DNA of 64,000 nt from DATCIH01 sp036507955 (GCA_036507955.1 DATCIH010000087.1:7476-71475), one strand, 5' to 3'; shown: positions 8,568-17,710, numbered from the stretch's first letter. The notes: generated by a model from the letters alone, not told the origin. A program made the numbers and translations.

Positions 8568-9314
8568 TTATAGCTTATTTATCATTCCAGCTAAATATGC
8601 AGCTCCAAAACCATTGTCAATATTTACAACACTAACCCCAGAAGCACAGCTATTAAGCATACATAAAAGAGCTGAAAGTCCCCCAAAACTTGCACCATAG
8701 CCTACACTAGTGGGCACTGCAATAACTGGTTTATCAACAAGGCCTCCAACTACACTGGCTAAAGCTCCCTCCATTCCGGCAATAACTATAACCACCTTAG
8801 CTCCCCTGATAATCTCAAGTTTATCAAAAAGTCTATGGATTCCCGCTACTCCCACGTCCATAACCCTTTCAACTCTATTTCCAAAGAGCTCCGCAGTTAC
8901 TGCTGCTTCCTCAGATACAAACATATCTGAGGTTCCTGCAGTAACAATTCCAATATAGGAATCTGTTTTAATAACTTCTCTGTTCTTTATTGTTATTGTT
9001 CTTCCAAGCTCGTTATATTCAGCTTTAGGGCATATTTCCAAAACTGCCTTATACATTCTTTTTGTAGCTCTTGTGCCTAAAATGTTACAATTTTTTGTAA
9101 GCATAATTGCCACTATACCTTTTATCTGCTCTATTGTTTTACCAGCGCAATATATAACCTCCGGATATCCTACCCTTAGCTCCCTATGATTATCTATCAT
9201 AGCAAAACCTAAGTCCGTAAAGGGAAGATCCTTTAACATTTCAGTTCCTTCCTCTATAGATAGTTTATTATCCTTTATATCATTAAGTAGCTTTTTTACA
9301 TCATCTGAATTCAT
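8568..9314 (-). CDS. larB: LarB, pyridinium-3,5-biscarboxylic acid mononucleotide synthase
   Basis: The 248-residue product matches LarB, which is related to the AIR carboxylase PurE. It carboxylates nicotinic acid adenine dinucleotide as the first step of the nickel-pincer nucleotide cofactor. The PurE-like core is seen in VTAGTSDMFVSEEAAVTAE and in VVIVIAGMEGALASVVGGLV, followed by PVIAVPTSVGYGASFGGLSA. It lies 31 nt downstream of larC, so the two are co-transcribed. The sulfur-inserting enzyme LarE and the racemase LarA are not in this window and must be elsewhere if the cofactor is made. Confidence 0.95.
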   Translation of the reverse strand: MNSDDVKKLLNDIKDNKLSIEEGTEMLKDLPFTDLGFAMIDNHRELRVGYPEVIYCAGKTIEQIKGIVAIMLTKNCNILGTRATKRMYKAVLEICPKAEYNELGRTITIKNREVIKTDSYIGIVTAGTSDMFVSEEAAVTAELFGNRVERVMDVGVAGIHRLFDKLEIIRGAKVVIVIAGMEGALASVVGGLVDKPVIAVPTSVGYGASFGGLSALLCMLNSCASGVSVVNIDNGFGAAYLAGMINKL

Positions 9315-9345
9315 ATAAACACCTCATAAGATAATTTATCAATTT

Positions 9346-10578
9346 TTATATATTTAGGGCCCTATCAATTTCATTATATACCCATTTTAATGGAACATTA
9401 TGATTATCTGAAGCCTTTTTACAATCTTCATATTCTGCCTTAAATTTAACTATTTTCCCTTTATTCATGGCAAGTTTTACAGCTATAGGACCATAAACTG
9501 TATCAATTATTTTAACTTCTCTTTTTAGCATAGTTTTTTCTACATTATATTTTCTTACTCCTAGGGTGGTTGATTCAAATAACAAAAGTTCTTCAACCTT
9601 TGACGCTAATTCCTTAGAAGTTAGAACAGACAGTTTAATAGCTGGTCTAGTTTTCTTCATAATTATCGGCGAAAGATATGCATCCATAACACCTAATTTA
9701 AATAGCCTTTCTAAAATAGGTTCGTAAAGCTCTGGGCTCATATCATCGATATTACATTCAATAATTATTCCCTCTTCAGATAAAAAGTCTCCCTCATTAC
9801 TATTTTTTTCTTCTCCAAGAAATACTCTTAATACATTTGGAATCTCTCCATCCTTAAAACCAATTCCGTAAGCAGCCTTTTCAATTATGAATTCTTTGTT
9901 GTCTGTGAATTTATCTACATATGCCTTTAAAATAACTGCTCCAGTAGGAGTTGTTGCCTCAAAGGGAACTGAGATTGATTTTATTGGAACTCCCTTTAAT
10001 ATTTCTGTAGTTGCAGGAGCAGGTACTGGAAATATACCATGGGCACATTTTACCATTCCTCTTCCTACCTCCACTGAGGAGGATAATATTTTATCAACGT
10101 TCAGATAGTCAAGGCATATTGCGGCTCCTACAATATCAACTATTGAGTCAACTGCTCCAACCTCATGAAAATGAACCTCATGCTTATCCTTTCCATGAAT
10201 TTTCCCTTCTGCCTCTGCTACCATATCAAACATCTTAATACTTCTATTTTTAACTTTTTGATTTAACGCGCTAGCTTCAATTAGCTCTGTTATGTCAATT
10301 AAGCCTCTATTATGGTGATGTTCATGTTCATGACTATGTTCATGTTCATGTTGTTGGGTATGTTCTTGGTGTTCTGCCTCTTCCTCTAATAAAACCTTAA
10401 CATAGGTACCTTCTATACCCATCTTAACGGACTTTGAAACCTTAATTTCATATCCACTAACCTGAAGTTTCGCTAATTCATCAATTAGGTATTCCTTAGG
10501 AACCCCTAAATCTATTAAAGCTCCAAGGTTCATATCTCCACTTATTCCTGAAAAACAATCATAATATAATATTTTCAT
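9346..10578 (-). CDS. larC: LarC, nickel insertion protein of the nickel-pincer cofactor
   Basis: The 410-residue product is a LarC (DUF111) protein that inserts nickel into the pincer nucleotide using CTP. It opens with MKILYYDCFSGISGDMNLGA, which is highly typical. A histidine-rich stretch at about residues 72-94 (HQEHTQQHEHEHSHEHEHHH) is a likely nickel-binding segment. In Lactobacillus plantarum LarC is made from two frames by programmed frameshifting. Here the protein is one uninterrupted frame. Its start overlaps the end of the upstream transporter gene by 4 nt (ATGA). Confidence 0.95.
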   Translation of the reverse strand: MKILYYDCFSGISGDMNLGALIDLGVPKEYLIDELAKLQVSGYEIKVSKSVKMGIEGTYVKVLLEEEAEHQEHTQQHEHEHSHEHEHHHNRGLIDITELIEASALNQKVKNRSIKMFDMVAEAEGKIHGKDKHEVHFHEVGAVDSIVDIVGAAICLDYLNVDKILSSSVEVGRGMVKCAHGIFPVPAPATTEILKGVPIKSISVPFEATTPTGAVILKAYVDKFTDNKEFIIEKAAYGIGFKDGEIPNVLRVFLGEEKNSNEGDFLSEEGIIIECNIDDMSPELYEPILERLFKLGVMDAYLSPIIMKKTRPAIKLSVLTSKELASKVEELLLFESTTLGVRKYNVEKTMLKREVKIIDTVYGPIAVKLAMNKGKIVKFKAEYEDCKKASDNHNVPLKWVYNEIDRALNI

Positions 10579-11501
10579 ATTTTACGTCTCCTATATCGCC
10601 TATTAAAATAGGGCTTATTAAAATAATTTCTAAATTGATATTTAATACTCTGCATAGATATATTAAAACTTATAACTATCATTCCCATAAAAATACACAT
10701 GCAACCTATTAAGGTTCTCACAGACATAATATCCCCTACAAATATAGAAAACATAGCTGCAAATACAGGTTCTGCTAAATATATAACCGCTGCATGGGTG
10801 GGGTCAGTTCTAGGTTGCATCTTATTTTGTACGAGCATAGCTATACATGTGCAAAAAACAGCTGTATATATTATAACAAAAGCTGTGAAGGGAGTTAAGC
10901 TAACCTCTAGATGTTCTAAAATTATTCCAGGTATCAGGCTAATAAACCCAACAACAAATATTTCAAGGACTGTAAGTGTTATTATATCAACTTTTTTACA
11001 ATACTTATCTACAAATAATATCTGAAAGGAAAAGCAAAGCGCTGAAAGCAAGGTTAGTAAATCTCCAAAATTAATGCTTAAGTTTCCCCTTAAAGACATA
11101 ATGGCAAGACCTATAATTGCTAATATTATGCCAAGTACTGTTCTTAAATTAGGAAATCTTTTTATTGTTACAGCAATAATTATTGGCACAAATACTAAAT
11201 TTAAGCCTGTAATAAAGCCAGACTTGCTAGGTGTTGTATAAATCAAGCCCATAACTTGAAAGGCGCTCCCTATAAAAAGAGAAATACCTATAAGCAAAGC
11301 CCCTTCAATTGTAACCTTATTAATCTTTCTTATTTTTCTGTGAAATATTATAAGGAGTATAACCCCAGCTAAAATATTTCTAGCAGCTATAAATGAAAAG
11401 GTTCCTATACCTTTTAAAACCAAACTCATTAAGGGAAAGCTTGTTCCCCAAAAAATAGTTATAAACAGTAGAGATAAATCTGCTTTTAGTTCATCCTTCA
11501 T
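10575..11501 (-). CDS. EamA/DMT-superfamily transporter
   Basis: The 308-residue protein has about ten hydrophobic helices in two similar halves, the standard EamA (RhaT-like) layout. Typical segments are LFITIFWGTSFPLMSLVL at the start and AVIYLAEPVFAAMFSIF in the second half. It presumably exports a metabolite; substrates of these carriers cannot be predicted from sequence. The ATG at 11501 follows GGAG; an ATG eight codons earlier has no ribosome site. It overlaps larC by 4 nt, so it is the first gene of an eamA-larC-larB operon. A role linked to nicotinate or the nickel cofactor is possible but unproven. Confidence 0.85.
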   Translation of the reverse strand: MKDELKADLSLLFITIFWGTSFPLMSLVLKGIGTFSFIAARNILAGVILLIIFHRKIRKINKVTIEGALLIGISLFIGSAFQVMGLIYTTPSKSGFITGLNLVFVPIIIAVTIKRFPNLRTVLGIILAIIGLAIMSLRGNLSINFGDLLTLLSALCFSFQILFVDKYCKKVDIITLTVLEIFVVGFISLIPGIILEHLEVSLTPFTAFVIIYTAVFCTCIAMLVQNKMQPRTDPTHAAVIYLAEPVFAAMFSIFVGDIMSVRTLIGCMCIFMGMIVISFNISMQSIKYQFRNYFNKPYFNRRYRRRKI

Positions 11502-11582
11502 AATTACTCTCCAATTATTCCTCATAGTAAATTCTAAATACTAAGTCATTATTATAATTTCCAAAGCCCTTACCGTATAAAG

Positions 11583-12419
11583 TTACCCCCCCCCTATATG
11601 CTCAGAGCTATCTAGAACTCCAATTTTGAAGGTCCAATATTTAGAATCCGATTTAATCTGAGATATATTAATATCTGAGATGAGCTGACTATCCATATAA
11701 GTACCTGTAGCTTCGATACTCAAGATCTTTAATAAACCATACTGGTTAATATCTTTAAACCACCAATCAGGAGTGAATCTTCCCCTCTTATCTGCGTAAT
11801 CGCCAGGACTAGTCCATTTGCCTATATATTTTTCAGAAAACCAAAAGGATATATCCGATGGATAGTTTTCATTTGCTCCTGGAGCCTCAGATGCTATTTC
11901 CATTGTAATTTCAACCTTTGTTATCCTTTGACAACTTAATATGTAGTTGGGAATCCTATATTCAACAAAGCCTTTAGCAAACCATAGAATTGCAGCATTA
12001 ACCCTTTCAGTATCTGCAAAGTATCTGGGATCATCAAAATGTCCTATGAGTTTTACAGCGGTTGCAATACCACAGGTAGGATTTATTTCAAAATCTGTAT
12101 AATGCCCTATTGGGATTGATATTTCTACAAACTTATTTTCTATAGCCCTATGAGGAAACTCTACTTCTAATCTATCTAAAATCAAAGTGCAAAGCTTTTG
12201 TATTCCCCCTGTGGATCTTTTCATTGTGGTTTTGATAATTCCCGCCTTCTCTAGCTTCTTTATATGCATGGTCATTATTGCACTACTTAAATCACAAGCA
12301 TGAGCAAGTTCCTTAATATTCATTGGTTTTACAGATAAAAACCCAACTATCTTAAGCCTTACGATGCTATCTAAAGCTTCAAAAACAGGAAGCCACTTTT
12401 CTGAAGTGTCAATTTTCAT
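11583..12419 (-). CDS. ArsR-type winged-helix regulator, probably of arabinoside use
   Basis: The 278-residue product has an N-terminal winged helix (ALDSIVRLKIVGFL ... NIKELAHACDLSSAIMTMHIKKLEKAG, residues about 15-70) and a long C-terminal domain rich in tryptophan and phenylalanine, far larger than a metal-sensing ArsR protein. Regulators of this size are known next to clostridial arabinofuranosidase genes, and here a GH51 remnant lies divergently upstream. I infer it once controlled that gene. A run of nine G at the end of the gene encodes the final GGG and is prone to slippage, so the C-terminus could vary. Confidence 0.75.
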   Translation of the reverse strand: MKIDTSEKWLPVFEALDSIVRLKIVGFLSVKPMNIKELAHACDLSSAIMTMHIKKLEKAGIIKTTMKRSTGGIQKLCTLILDRLEVEFPHRAIENKFVEISIPIGHYTDFEINPTCGIATAVKLIGHFDDPRYFADTERVNAAILWFAKGFVEYRIPNYILSCQRITKVEITMEIASEAPGANENYPSDISFWFSEKYIGKWTSPGDYADKRGRFTPDWWFKDINQYGLLKILSIEATGTYMDSQLISDINISQIKSDSKYWTFKIGVLDSSEHIGGG

Positions 12420-12556
12420 TCTACACCATCCTTATATATCAAAACCCATAAAAAGCTTAATTTATCATTATAATTATAGATTGGATTAAGAAATAAGTAA
12501 AGCCTAAGGAAGTATAAAGCTATTTTGTTTATACATAAACCAATTTTAAACTATTG

Positions 12557-12585
12557 TTGACTTTCATTTATTTGAATTATATAAT
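12557..12585 (+). promoter_or_regulatory. sigma-A promoter retained in front of the GH51 remnant
   Basis: TTGACT (12557-12562), a 17-nt spacer, then TATAAT (12580-12585): close to the full consensus. The homology of the GH51 remnant resumes only about 10-20 nt after the -10 box, so the promoter now abuts the truncated reading frame. Confidence 0.7.
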
Positions 12586-12606
12586 TACATTAATATAGTT
12601 GGTGGT

Positions 12607-13125
12607 ATGCTTATAACCTTATTAAAACATGCCGATAGAGTTAAAATAGCTTGCCTTGCACAGCTTGTCAATGTTATTGCACCAATAATGACCTCAAAGG
12701 AGGAGGGAATCTTTAAGCAAACAATATTTTATCCCCTACTTCATACTTCCCTTTATGGAAGAGGAACTGTTCTTAATTCCTTAGTAGATGGGCCAGTTTA
12801 TGATAGTAAGGATTATACAGATGTACCTTACTTAGATTCCACCTGTGTTCTTAGTGAAAATGAAGAGGAATTAACCATATTTGCAATTAACAAATCCGAA
12901 GAAGAAGAGCTTGTCATTGATTGCAGATTGGAGAATTTTAATGATTTCAGATTGTTAGAGCATATAGAGTTAAAGGACGCAGACAGATATGCTGTAAATT
13001 CCTTTAGGCAGCCTAATAAAGTAACACCAAAAACAATCAAAAATTCAACAGTTTTTGATGATACCTTAAAGATAAAGCTATCCAGTCTTTCCTGGAATGT
13101 AATAAGACTTTGTAAAATAAAATAA
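12607..13125 (+). pseudogene. alpha-L-arabinofuranosidase (GH51) remnant, C-terminal domain only
   Basis: The 172-codon frame corresponds to the C-terminal beta-sandwich end of GH51 arabinofuranosidases (whole enzymes are about 500 residues). The stretch LLKHADRVKIACLAQLVNVI at the very start is a hallmark of the family that normally follows the catalytic barrel, and TIFYPLLHTSLYGRG follows. The barrel with both catalytic glutamates is absent. In-frame GGT GGT codons just before the ATG extend the family match slightly upstream, so the deletion joint lies at about 12588-12600, directly after a strong promoter. No clear ribosome site precedes the ATG. The remnant cannot be an active enzyme. 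The divergent regulator is intact. Confidence 0.8.
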
Positions 13126-13132
13126 TTATTAA

Positions 13133-13167
13133 TTCAGTGACACACCTTTAGGTGTGTCACTGTTCAT
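13133..13167. repeat. palindromic intergenic repeat, copy 1
   Basis: A perfect 12-bp stem, CAGTGACACACC (13135-13146) with GGTGTGTCACTG (13151-13162), encloses a TTTA loop. An identical 35-nt copy is at 25701-25735. Both sit between convergent genes, here just after the GH51 remnant and 8 nt before the end of manC. There is no T-run on either side, so a classic terminator is doubtful. It could be a REP-like element or a bidirectional 3'-end structure. Confidence 0.8.
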
Positions 13168-13174
13168 ATCAGAA

Positions 13175-14230
13175 TTATAGGAACGAAGAACCATTCTTTA
13201 TTTTTTCAACTAGCTTTTTCATATCTTTTTCTTTTTCCTTATCCATAATAAGTAAAACGTCTCCTGCATCAATTATTATAAGCTTTTTCAAACCAAAGCC
13301 AACTATAATTTTATCTGAGGACATAACCGTGCAGCTATTACATTCCTCAAGAAAAGCCTTCCCTTTAATCTCGTTATTATCAACCAAATTAAAATATTTA
13401 CTAAGTGAATTAAAGCTCCCTATATCATTCCAATCAAATCTTGCTTTTATTACATATGCTAACTTAGTCTTTTGCATAACTCCATAATCTATAGATATAC
13501 CTTCAATTTTATTATATTCCTCATCTATTACTCTTTGCTCATCTTCAGTATTGAGACTGTCGTATATTTTCATTAAACTATCATAAAGCTTCGGGATATG
13601 CTTATTTATTTCCGCCAGTAAAACATCTGCTCGCAATATGAAAATTCCGCTGTTCCATAAGTACCTTTTGCTTCTTATAAATTCCTTTGCTGTATCTTCC
13701 TTTGGCTTTTCAGTAAATCTTTCAACCTTAAATAAGCTGTTCTCTTTAACAACTTCTTCCCCCAATTTTATGTACCCATAGCCTGTCTCAGGAGAAGCTG
13801 GTTCTATTCCAAAAGTGACTATTACTTTATTTTCTTCTGCATAGTTTGCCCCAATTTCGATTTGCTTTCTAAGGCTTTCTACATCCTTAATATATAAATC
13901 TGATGGAAGAGAAATCATCAAAGCATCTAAATCTTTCTTTAAAAGCTTTACCGCAGAAAGTCCTAAGCAGGTTGCTGTTTCCTTATTTAAAGGTTCTGTA
14001 AATATATTTTCTTTACTTAAATCTGGAAGCTCTCCATATATTTGCTCTATATATTTTTTATTAGTTATAACATATATATTTTCACCAATTAACGGTTTAA
14101 TTCTTTCTACTGTCATCCTTAAAAAGCTTTTATTTTCTATAAGCTTCAAAAATTGTTTTGGTCGTTCTTCTCTAGATAAAGGGAATAATCTTTCTCCTTT
14201 ACCTCCAGCCATAATAAGTGCGTAAAACAA
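13175..14230 (-). CDS. manC: mannose-1-phosphate guanylyltransferase
   Basis: The 351-residue protein makes GDP-mannose from mannose-1-phosphate and GTP for mannose-containing glycans. It begins YALIMAGGKGERLFPLSREE with the nucleotidyltransferase signature, followed by RPKQFLKL. FTEKP and the WNSGIF segment near the middle also fit. It lacks the C-terminal isomerase domain of bifunctional enzymes. The start is TTG at 14230, because GGAGG lies 7 nt upstream; the ATG eight codons earlier has no ribosome site. It is the last of a leftward run starting at rnz. The product could feed cell-surface or spore glycans. Confidence 0.92.
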   Translation of the reverse strand: MFYALIMAGGKGERLFPLSREERPKQFLKLIENKSFLRMTVERIKPLIGENIYVITNKKYIEQIYGELPDLSKENIFTEPLNKETATCLGLSAVKLLKKDLDALMISLPSDLYIKDVESLRKQIEIGANYAEENKVIVTFGIEPASPETGYGYIKLGEEVVKENSLFKVERFTEKPKEDTAKEFIRSKRYLWNSGIFILRADVLLAEINKHIPKLYDSLMKIYDSLNTEDEQRVIDEEYNKIEGISIDYGVMQKTKLAYVIKARFDWNDIGSFNSLSKYFNLVDNNEIKGKAFLEECNSCTVMSSDKIIVGFGLKKLIIIDAGDVLLIMDKEKEKDMKKLVEKIKNGSSFL

Positions 14231-14292
14231 AAAAACACCTCCATATATTCCCATTGATATTATATGCAGAAGGTGTAATTTTGTGTTCTACC

Positions 14293-16023
14293 TTAATAAT
14301 TAATGCCAATGTCCTTATGCTTCTTAAAGGTCTTAATAAAAAATCTCTTTAAGCTTCCATAAGCTTGTACTTTTACTTCACAAAGCAATTCAACCAAGGC
14401 AGTATTTTTTATATTCTTTAATTCTTTTCTTATACTTTTATCCTTATAAATGTTCTTTTTCTCCACAAGGAAACTTTTTACTGTCTGACATAGATCTTTA
14501 TAGATATTTTCTCCCTTAACTATCTTAAAGTCATTCCACATCCAAATCACATATTTTACTACAAAATAATCTCCTTTATTCTTGGCTATGTAGCTTAATA
14601 TTTCTTTGAAATCATAACAAATTAATCCATTATCATAGCTACCCTTAATAAAGCCTGCTGTAATTTTATGATAATTGCTTTCTGTAATATATTCCTTAAA
14701 ACATTCTCCAGTAAGCAAATTAATCTTTTTTAAAGTTTCCTTACCTTCAAGGGCTATGCTCTTACTTAAATCATATAGTTCAGTAAAGTTTTTAATCTCT
14801 ATTAACTTTTGAATAGTATCGATTATTATATAGTTTTCTTCGCCTTCATTTTCATCTCTTAAATGTATCCTTAATATATCCTTTCTTGTAAGCTTAAATA
14901 AATCTATGGTTCCATATATATATTTAAATAAATTAAAATTTACAAGATCGCAAAAATAACTGTATTTACCCCTCAATTCAGAAATCGAATATTCGCTGCT
15001 ATAATAATTAAGTAAATTATAAATCAAATCTACAGTGTAATATTTATCTGTATCCTTTCTTACCATTTGATTTATTTCTTCTACCATCTCAGAAATATAG
15101 CTATTTTCAGTTATTCTATTAGATACGGTGGCTATAAAGCTATAATCATTTATCTTTCGGAGAAGCTTATTGTAATCTTCTAGACTATACGAATTTTTTA
15201 TTATAATATCTCCAAGCTTAAAGCACTTATCCAGATTTTCATAGCTTTCAAGATTACCATATACATAGCGAATAAAGATATTATCCTCTTGAAACGTATA
15301 ATTAGTTGTTAACCCTTTCTCATCTAAAATAAAATAGAAATTGTCCTTTTCCATTGATTTCTTTTTAAAGCTGCCCTTTTCCATGAAAACTATAGAGGTT
15401 TTGGGAAGGTACTTTATTTCTTTTAAGAAAAATACAAAGGATAACTTTCTTCTTAAAGCATAAGGTAGGGAAAGATAAATGAATTTAAGAAGACTCTTTC
15501 CTTGCTTTAATGCCTCTTCCTTATCCGAATTCAATTCAATAATTATTCTTTTACCTAGCTTTATTGTATCAAACACTGCATTTAATAACTTATCAAAGTC
15601 CTCCTCAGTCAAGTTAAGTTCTTTAAAAAGTTCGTAATGATTATCATAAATATCTTCTTTTTCATTGAAAATCACATCTATCAAACTAGGAAGACCTAAA
15701 TTAAAGGAGTCTTCTTCCTCAGGACTAAAAATTGGGCATATAAGTCTTTCTGGATGATCTATGAGCTTATTCATATTACTTAAATCAAAGCTATAGGTAT
15801 GCATATAAAAGGAGTCTTTTTCATTTTCTGATACCGAGCCTAAAAAGTATAAATTCTTACAGTTTATAAAATATGAAACCTGGGATTTCACTTGACCACT
15901 AATATCCTTTGGTAAATTACTATCCTTGAGACTTTTTTCAAAAGTCTCTAAAGGAAAACCATTACTTTTATTTATAAGAGTATGTTTACCCTTGATTTCT
16001 TTATAATAAAGTTGTTCAACCAT
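14293..16023 (-). CDS. uncharacterised 576-residue protein
   Basis: I do not recognise a firm family. The protein is soluble and lysine/glutamate-rich with no signal peptide. It opens with MVEQLYYKEIKGKHTLINKS, which faintly recalls the N-terminal domain of GTPase-associated proteins (GAP1-N type). The segment LLKFIYLSLPYALRRKLSFV near residues 185-205 also fits that pattern. The C-terminal 300 residues look all-helical. It lies between a methyltransferase and manC on the same strand with gaps of 36 and 62 nt. No GTPase gene is adjacent, which weakens the GAP1 idea. Confidence 0.6.
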   Translation of the reverse strand: MVEQLYYKEIKGKHTLINKSNGFPLETFEKSLKDSNLPKDISGQVKSQVSYFINCKNLYFLGSVSENEKDSFYMHTYSFDLSNMNKLIDHPERLICPIFSPEEEDSFNLGLPSLIDVIFNEKEDIYDNHYELFKELNLTEEDFDKLLNAVFDTIKLGKRIIIELNSDKEEALKQGKSLLKFIYLSLPYALRRKLSFVFFLKEIKYLPKTSIVFMEKGSFKKKSMEKDNFYFILDEKGLTTNYTFQEDNIFIRYVYGNLESYENLDKCFKLGDIIIKNSYSLEDYNKLLRKINDYSFIATVSNRITENSYISEMVEEINQMVRKDTDKYYTVDLIYNLLNYYSSEYSISELRGKYSYFCDLVNFNLFKYIYGTIDLFKLTRKDILRIHLRDENEGEENYIIIDTIQKLIEIKNFTELYDLSKSIALEGKETLKKINLLTGECFKEYITESNYHKITAGFIKGSYDNGLICYDFKEILSYIAKNKGDYFVVKYVIWMWNDFKIVKGENIYKDLCQTVKSFLVEKKNIYKDKSIRKELKNIKNTALVELLCEVKVQAYGSLKRFFIKTFKKHKDIGINY

Positions 16024-16059
16024 TTTAATACCACCTTAGAAGAAAATGTTATATTTTAC

Positions 16060-16791
16060 TTATTTTGTTCCTTCAATAACCAAATAAGTTGAAGGTTCAA
16101 TAAAGCTTTCTAAATTAAAATCTCCATATAACTTTATATCTTTAAAGCCTACCTTTAAATATAATTCCAGAAGCTCCTGCCTTTTTAACGGCACTAAAGG
16201 TATTTTATTATAATAATGTCTTATGACCTCTTTTTCCTTTATCGCTAGGTCCGTTTCAAATTCCATTATGTTGTCTTCTTTTTTATATTTGTATTCTCTT
16301 TGAAATTTCACCTTTTTTTCTTCGTTCTCCAGCTGGGGGAGTTTTTTATAACCCTTTTCAATAATAGAATCAAAGTTAATAATTTGTACTATAAAAGTTC
16401 CATCTTTTATTAGAAGGTTATAAACATCCTCAAATAGTCTTTCAATAAGAGAAATATTTTCCAAATGAACAATAGAATTGCCTATGCAATATACGAGACC
16501 ATAGCTTTCTTTTTCAAATAATTCTTTTATTTTTGTCATGTCCCCTTGATAAAATTCAACATTTTTTAATGATAAGCCTTCCTTTGCTAGTTTTATCATA
16601 TTATTATCAAGATCTATACCATCTACATGCATTGAGGTTAATGCTACTTTTTTAGCATAACTACCAGTACCACAGGCAATATCAAGAACCTTATAATCAA
16701 CTTTTGATCTGCTTTCTAAAAAGTCCGAGGTTACTTCATCCTCAGGAAATAGTACATCATAAACCTTACTTAATTCATCGTAAAAACTCAT
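16060..16791 (-). CDS. class I SAM-dependent methyltransferase
   Basis: The 243-residue product has the Rossmann-fold SAM site VLDIACGTGSYAKKVA (residues about 31-46), the acidic residue after strand 2 (VDGIDLDNNMIKLAK) and the VYCIGNSIVHLEN motif IV-type segment. The substrate is unknown; the C-terminal half resembles small-molecule methyltransferases of the UbiE/YodH type. It starts 13 nt after the rnz stop with its own GGAGG site, so it is co-transcribed with rnz. Confidence 0.85.
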   Translation of the reverse strand: MSFYDELSKVYDVLFPEDEVTSDFLESRSKVDYKVLDIACGTGSYAKKVALTSMHVDGIDLDNNMIKLAKEGLSLKNVEFYQGDMTKIKELFEKESYGLVYCIGNSIVHLENISLIERLFEDVYNLLIKDGTFIVQIINFDSIIEKGYKKLPQLENEEKKVKFQREYKYKKEDNIMEFETDLAIKEKEVIRHYYNKIPLVPLKRQELLELYLKVGFKDIKLYGDFNLESFIEPSTYLVIEGTK

Positions 16792-16804
16792 AATAAGCCC
16801 TCCT

Positions 16805-17710
16805 TTAAAAATTAAGTTCCTTGCTCATACCATCAATACCTACCTTTGTATTGGCAAATATATCCTTGGCGTTATTTATATATATATCCGGTTTTTTTAA
16901 TGCAGTACTAAAATGAGTAAGCCATAATTCTTTAACATTGGCTTTGTCACTAAGCTCCGCTGCTTCTCTAAAGAGCATATGCTTGTTTTCAATGGCTTTA
17001 TTTAAATCCTCATTATCTCCATAGGTTGCTTCACAAATAAACAGATCCGATAACTTAGCAAAATCAACAATATCGGGAATAGCTCTTGTATCAGTACAAT
17101 AGGTTATCTTAATACCCTTTCTTTTGTCGCCAAGCACCATATCTGGTATATATTTTATACCCTTTTCTAGAATCTCCAATCCATTTTGAAGTTGCTTCCA
17201 ATTTTCAATAGGAATATTTAGTTTTTCTGCTTTATGGACTAAAAATTCTCTTTTTCTTGTTATCTTAAAGCTAAATCCAAGACAAGTTATACTATGGTCT
17301 AAAAATATAACTCCAATAGTTAAATCCTTCATTTTATAAATATTCTCGCTTGGAACCTCAACTTCAATTACCTTTATTTTAAAGGGTAAGATAGGAACTA
17401 TAATGAGAAGGCCCTCTAGTATTCTTGTTAATCCCATTGGTCCTATAATAGTTATAGGCTCTTCCCTTCCTGAATTTCCAATAGTTAATAGTATCCCTGG
17501 TATCCCACTGACATGGTCTGCATGAAAATGAGTTATACATATAACTTCTATATTTTTATAACCTCTATGAAATTTTTTTATAGCAACCTGGGTTCCTTCT
17601 CCACAATCAACTAATATGCCATAGCCTTCGTAATTTATAGAAAGAGAAGCAAGATATCTGTCAGGTAAAGGTAACGTTCCTCCTGTACCTAATAAGGATA
17701 TATTGACCAT
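16805..17710 (-). CDS. rnz: ribonuclease Z / tRNase Z-like metallo-beta-lactamase
   Basis: The 301-residue protein has the tRNase Z opening (ISLLGTGGTLPLPDRYLASL), the zinc motif THFHADHVSGIPG at about 60-72, and a C-terminal histidine motif (LTHFSTA). The enzyme family cuts 3' trailers from tRNA precursors. It is divergent from cca, which adds CCA to tRNA ends, so the two tRNA 3'-end genes share an intergenic region. The N-terminus deviates from the common S-R-N-x-S substrate loop, so a related phosphodiesterase role cannot be excluded. Confidence 0.82.
   Translation of the reverse strand: MVNISLLGTGGTLPLPDRYLASLSINYEGYGILVDCGEGTQVAIKKFHRGYKNIEVICITHFHADHVSGIPGILLTIGNSGREEPITIIGPMGLTRILEGLLIIVPILPFKIKVIEVEVPSENIYKMKDLTIGVIFLDHSITCLGFSFKITRKREFLVHKAEKLNIPIENWKQLQNGLEILEKGIKYIPDMVLGDKRKGIKITYCTDTRAIPDIVDFAKLSDLFICEATYGDNEDLNKAIENKHMLFREAAELSDKANVKELWLTHFSTALKKPDIYINNAKDIFANTKVGIDGMSKELNF

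Noticed and set aside
9887..10238. Rightward open frames over larC
   Set aside because: They lie wholly inside larC, lack ribosome sites and reflect its codon bias; the histidine-rich repeat produces low-complexity frames.
10699..11025. Rightward 108-codon frame opposite the EamA transporter
   Set aside because: It is an antisense shadow of a membrane protein gene and has no ribosome site or homology that I recognise.
11583..12419. Metal-sensing ArsR repressor
   Set aside because: The protein is more than twice the size of metal sensors and lacks a cysteine metal site in the recognition helix; the GH51 remnant next door favours a sugar regulator.
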